From RGIG4608 sp051867875 (GTDB lineage Bacteria; Bacillota; Clostridia; Oscillospirales; CAG-272): a DNA stretch of 31,275 bases. Below are positions 29,709 to 31,275 of the stretch, piece by piece (within the stretch, counting starts at the first letter, position 1; each line of letters begins with the position of its first letter). The position numbers and the translations under genes were made by a program. The DNA lies in contig JBJDZG010000027.1 in the NCBI GenBank assembly GCA_051867875.1, positions 1 through 31,275 on the forward strand, given 5' to 3'. The notes below the pieces were generated by a model that did no database searches, was not told the origin of the DNA, and saw only the letters and a list, made by a program, of their open reading frames with translations.

Positions 29709-30862
29709 CAAATTCACCTCTGTGTTACCTCGACAACGCCGCTACGACCTTTCCGAAGCCCAAAAGCGTGGTCAAAGAAGTGTCAAAATGCCTTAATACT
29801 TACTGCGGGAACGCGGGGCGCGGTTCTGGCAGGCTCTCGCTTTTCGCCATGCAAAAAATATACGAATGCCGTGAGGAGCTTTGCGTATTTTTAGGCGCGC
29901 CCTCACCCGAAAATATCGCTTTCGTGCCGAGCTGCACCTACGGGCTCAACCTCATAATCAAGGGGCTTTTACGCGCGGGCGACCACGTGCTCATCAGCGA
30001 TATGGAGCACAACGCCGTGCTCCGCCCCATCGAAAAGCTCGCCCGTCAAGGCAAGATTACCTACGACATTTTCGAGGCTATGTCAAAGCCCGAGCAGAGC
30101 GATGAAGAACTGATTTTGGGTATTGAGAAGAAAATAAAGCGGAACACCCGACTGCTCGTCTGCACGCATCAGTCGAATATTTGCTCCTATTCCCTGCCCA
30201 TTTCTAAAATCGGAGAATTATGCAAGAAAAATAACGTATTATTCGCACTTGACGTTGCACAAACGATAGGTCATTACAATATAAATATGCAAAAAATGTG
30301 TATAAATTACCTCTCCGCTCCGGGGCACAAGGGGCTTTACGGTCCGCAGGGCAGTGCTTTTATCGCGATAAATTCGGATATTCTCCCCGACAGCTTAATT
30401 GAGGGTGGAAACGGCATAAATTCTCTGCTCTCAACGATGCCCGACTTCTCGCCCGAGCTGTACGAGGTAGGCACTCTGCCTCTGCCCGCGATAGTCGGGC
30501 TCTGCGAGGGCGTAAAAGAGGTCAAAAAGCGCACGCCCGACGCAATTTCCGAGCACGACAACCAGCTTTTCAGGTATGCACGCGAAAAATTGCTCAACAT
30601 TAAGGGAGTGAGGATATATCTGCCCGAGCGCGTGGGCAGTACGCTCCTTTTCAACATTCAGGACCTCTCGCCCGAGCTCGTTTGCCGTGCTCTCGACGAC
30701 AGTTTTATCTGCGTAAGGGGCGGTTTTCACTGCACCGCCCTCGCGCATGCTTCGCTTTCGACCGACGACACAGGCGCGGTCCGAGCAAGCTTCGGCATTT
30801 TCAATTCAAAACAAGACATTGACCGCCTCGCCTCGGTGTGCAACAAATTGGCACTTTCATAA
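29705..30862 (+). CDS. Cysteine desulfurase-like class V aminotransferase
   Basis: A 385-residue PLP enzyme that should take sulfur (or selenium) from cysteine (or selenocysteine) as an enzyme-bound persulfide. The opening YLDNAATTFPKP, the THQSNICSYSLPI segment, the PLP lysine Lys209 in SAPGHKGLYGPQG and the catalytic-type Cys343 in VRGGFHCTALAH are present, all of group II (SufS/CsdB-like) type. The ATG at 29705 overlaps the DUF3343 stop and is preferred to upstream in-frame starts. No sufC/B/D or iscU gene is nearby, so a specialised role with DUF3343 is more likely than general Fe-S assembly. Confidence 0.9.
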   Translation: MTNSPLCYLDNAATTFPKPKSVVKEVSKCLNTYCGNAGRGSGRLSLFAMQKIYECREELCVFLGAPSPENIAFVPSCTYGLNLIIKGLLRAGDHVLISDMEHNAVLRPIEKLARQGKITYDIFEAMSKPEQSDEELILGIEKKIKRNTRLLVCTHQSNICSYSLPISKIGELCKKNNVLFALDVAQTIGHYNINMQKMCINYLSAPGHKGLYGPQGSAFIAINSDILPDSLIEGGNGINSLLSTMPDFSPELYEVGTLPLPAIVGLCEGVKEVKKRTPDAISEHDNQLFRYAREKLLNIKGVRIYLPERVGSTLLFNIQDLSPELVCRALDDSFICVRGGFHCTALAHASLSTDDTGAVRASFGIFNSKQDIDRLASVCNKLALS

Positions 30863-30934
30863 ATCCCGAAAGCACTGCGAAAAGCCTGCAAATCTGCGCT
30901 CCGACAGAGAAAAGAAAGCCTTCCCAAATGCATC

Positions 30935-30964
30935 GTACCCTTAAGGACAGTAACTTAAAGGTGC
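30935..30964. repeat. Imperfect hairpin at the border of a second element
   Basis: GTACCCTTAAG (30935-30945) and CTTAAAGGTGC (30954-30964) pair over 11 positions with one mismatch and one G-T wobble around an eight-base loop. It lies between the last chromosomal gene and the mobile-type gene at the right edge. Confidence 0.55.
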
Positions 30965-30974
30965 GAGCATTGTG

Positions 30975-31034
30975 AAGGGCAAGAGAATAGAGAGAGGTTT
31001 TTACGCTTCTCTCTTTTTTCTTGCCCTTTTTCTG
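30975..31034 (+). terminator. Large nested terminator/attenuator hairpin
   Basis: Outer arms AAGGGCAAGA (30975-30984) / TCTTGCCCTT (31019-31028) enclose an inner GAGAGAG / CTCTC pair and a T run, and further T residues follow. It could end the desulfurase transcript or attenuate the partial gene that begins at 31108. Confidence 0.65.
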
Positions 31035-31107
31035 TTTATAGCGGTACATTCGACTCTTTTGCTGCCTTTGAGTACAATTGTTATAGAAACTTAAAGGAGG
31101 TTGCAAC

Positions 31108-31275
31108 ATGCGAGATAAGAAGTATTACATAGCGTTGGATGACTTTGAACACAGAGTAGTTGTGAACTGCCTGAACGAAATGCGTAACGAGCTTATTGCT
31201 GACGGCAAGTACACCGATGCGGTGGATGAGGTTCTGCTGAAAATCATTGGCGCAAAACAAAAGAAATTCAAAGTA
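31108..31275 (+). CDS. Small protein typical of clostridial conjugative elements, 3' end outside window
   Basis: ATG at 31108 follows AAAGGAGG by seven bases, and 56 codons are open to the window edge. It reads MRDKKYYIALDDFEHRVV and later ELIADGKYTDAVDEVLLKII. Small proteins of this pattern (KKYYIxL ... GxYTDAVDxVLxK) recur in Tn1549/CTn-type integrative elements of Clostridia; their function is unknown. This suggests an integrated element starts between about 30870 and 31100. Confidence 0.7.
   Translation, partial: MRDKKYYIALDDFEHRVVVNCLNEMRNELIADGKYTDAVDEVLLKIIGAKQKKFKV

Noticed and set aside
30863..31100. tRNA gene as the integration site for the right-hand element
   Set aside because: No cloverleaf, T-loop or anticodon arm could be made from the sequence; only simple hairpins are visible.

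Overview
The window looks like a chromosomal segment of a spore-forming anaerobic clostridium, probably of the Oscillospiraceae/Ruminococcaceae type. The support is a spoIIR gene, the tail of a superoxide reductase, hypA/hypB nickel chaperones around a large Fe-S flavoprotein, Tn-type clostridial mobile genes, AGGAGG-like ribosome sites and many TTGACA-17-TATAAT promoters. The taxonomic placement is inferred from gene content only.

Region 1 (1-5910) is a decayed mobilizable island, all on the minus strand, inserted just after the superoxide reductase gene. It holds a MobA/MobL relaxase with a RSF1010/pSK41-like oriT, a DUF3847-like protein, a large serine recombinase, TnpV, the front part of a second relaxase, its MobC, a hairpin-rich candidate second oriT, and the C-terminus of a replication-type protein. 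Several lesions are visible. The MobA start codon appears to be ACG. The recombinase lacks its catalytic-serine segment through an in-frame deletion. The second relaxase is cut at its histidine motif. The replication gene has lost its front.

Region 2 (5910-10930) is cargo or genomic-island material: a C-terminal gene remnant, a glycine-zipper membrane protein, a Fic protein gene bracketed by two nearly identical terminator hairpins, and a translationally coupled luxE-luxC pair (fatty acyl activation and reduction) with no luciferase or luxD.

Region 3 (10930-18900) is a minus-strand pair of very large, apparently soluble hybrid histidine kinases. One has a PocR domain plus five tandem ~143-residue PAS-like units. 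The other has GAF, four PAS-like units and two receiver domains. No DNA-binding response regulator is nearby.

Region 4 (18900-30862) is ordinary chromosome: an SDR oxidoreductase, hypB-flavoprotein-hypA, a hisS-DJ-1-5-FCL-CPBP gene run, a GNAT acetyltransferase with a small membrane protein, spoIIR, and a DUF3343-cysteine desulfurase pair. Most units have a clear sigma-A type promoter and a rho-independent terminator.

Region 5 (about 30900-31275) carries strong hairpins and the 5' part of a small protein typical of clostridial conjugative elements, suggesting that a second integrated element begins at the right edge.
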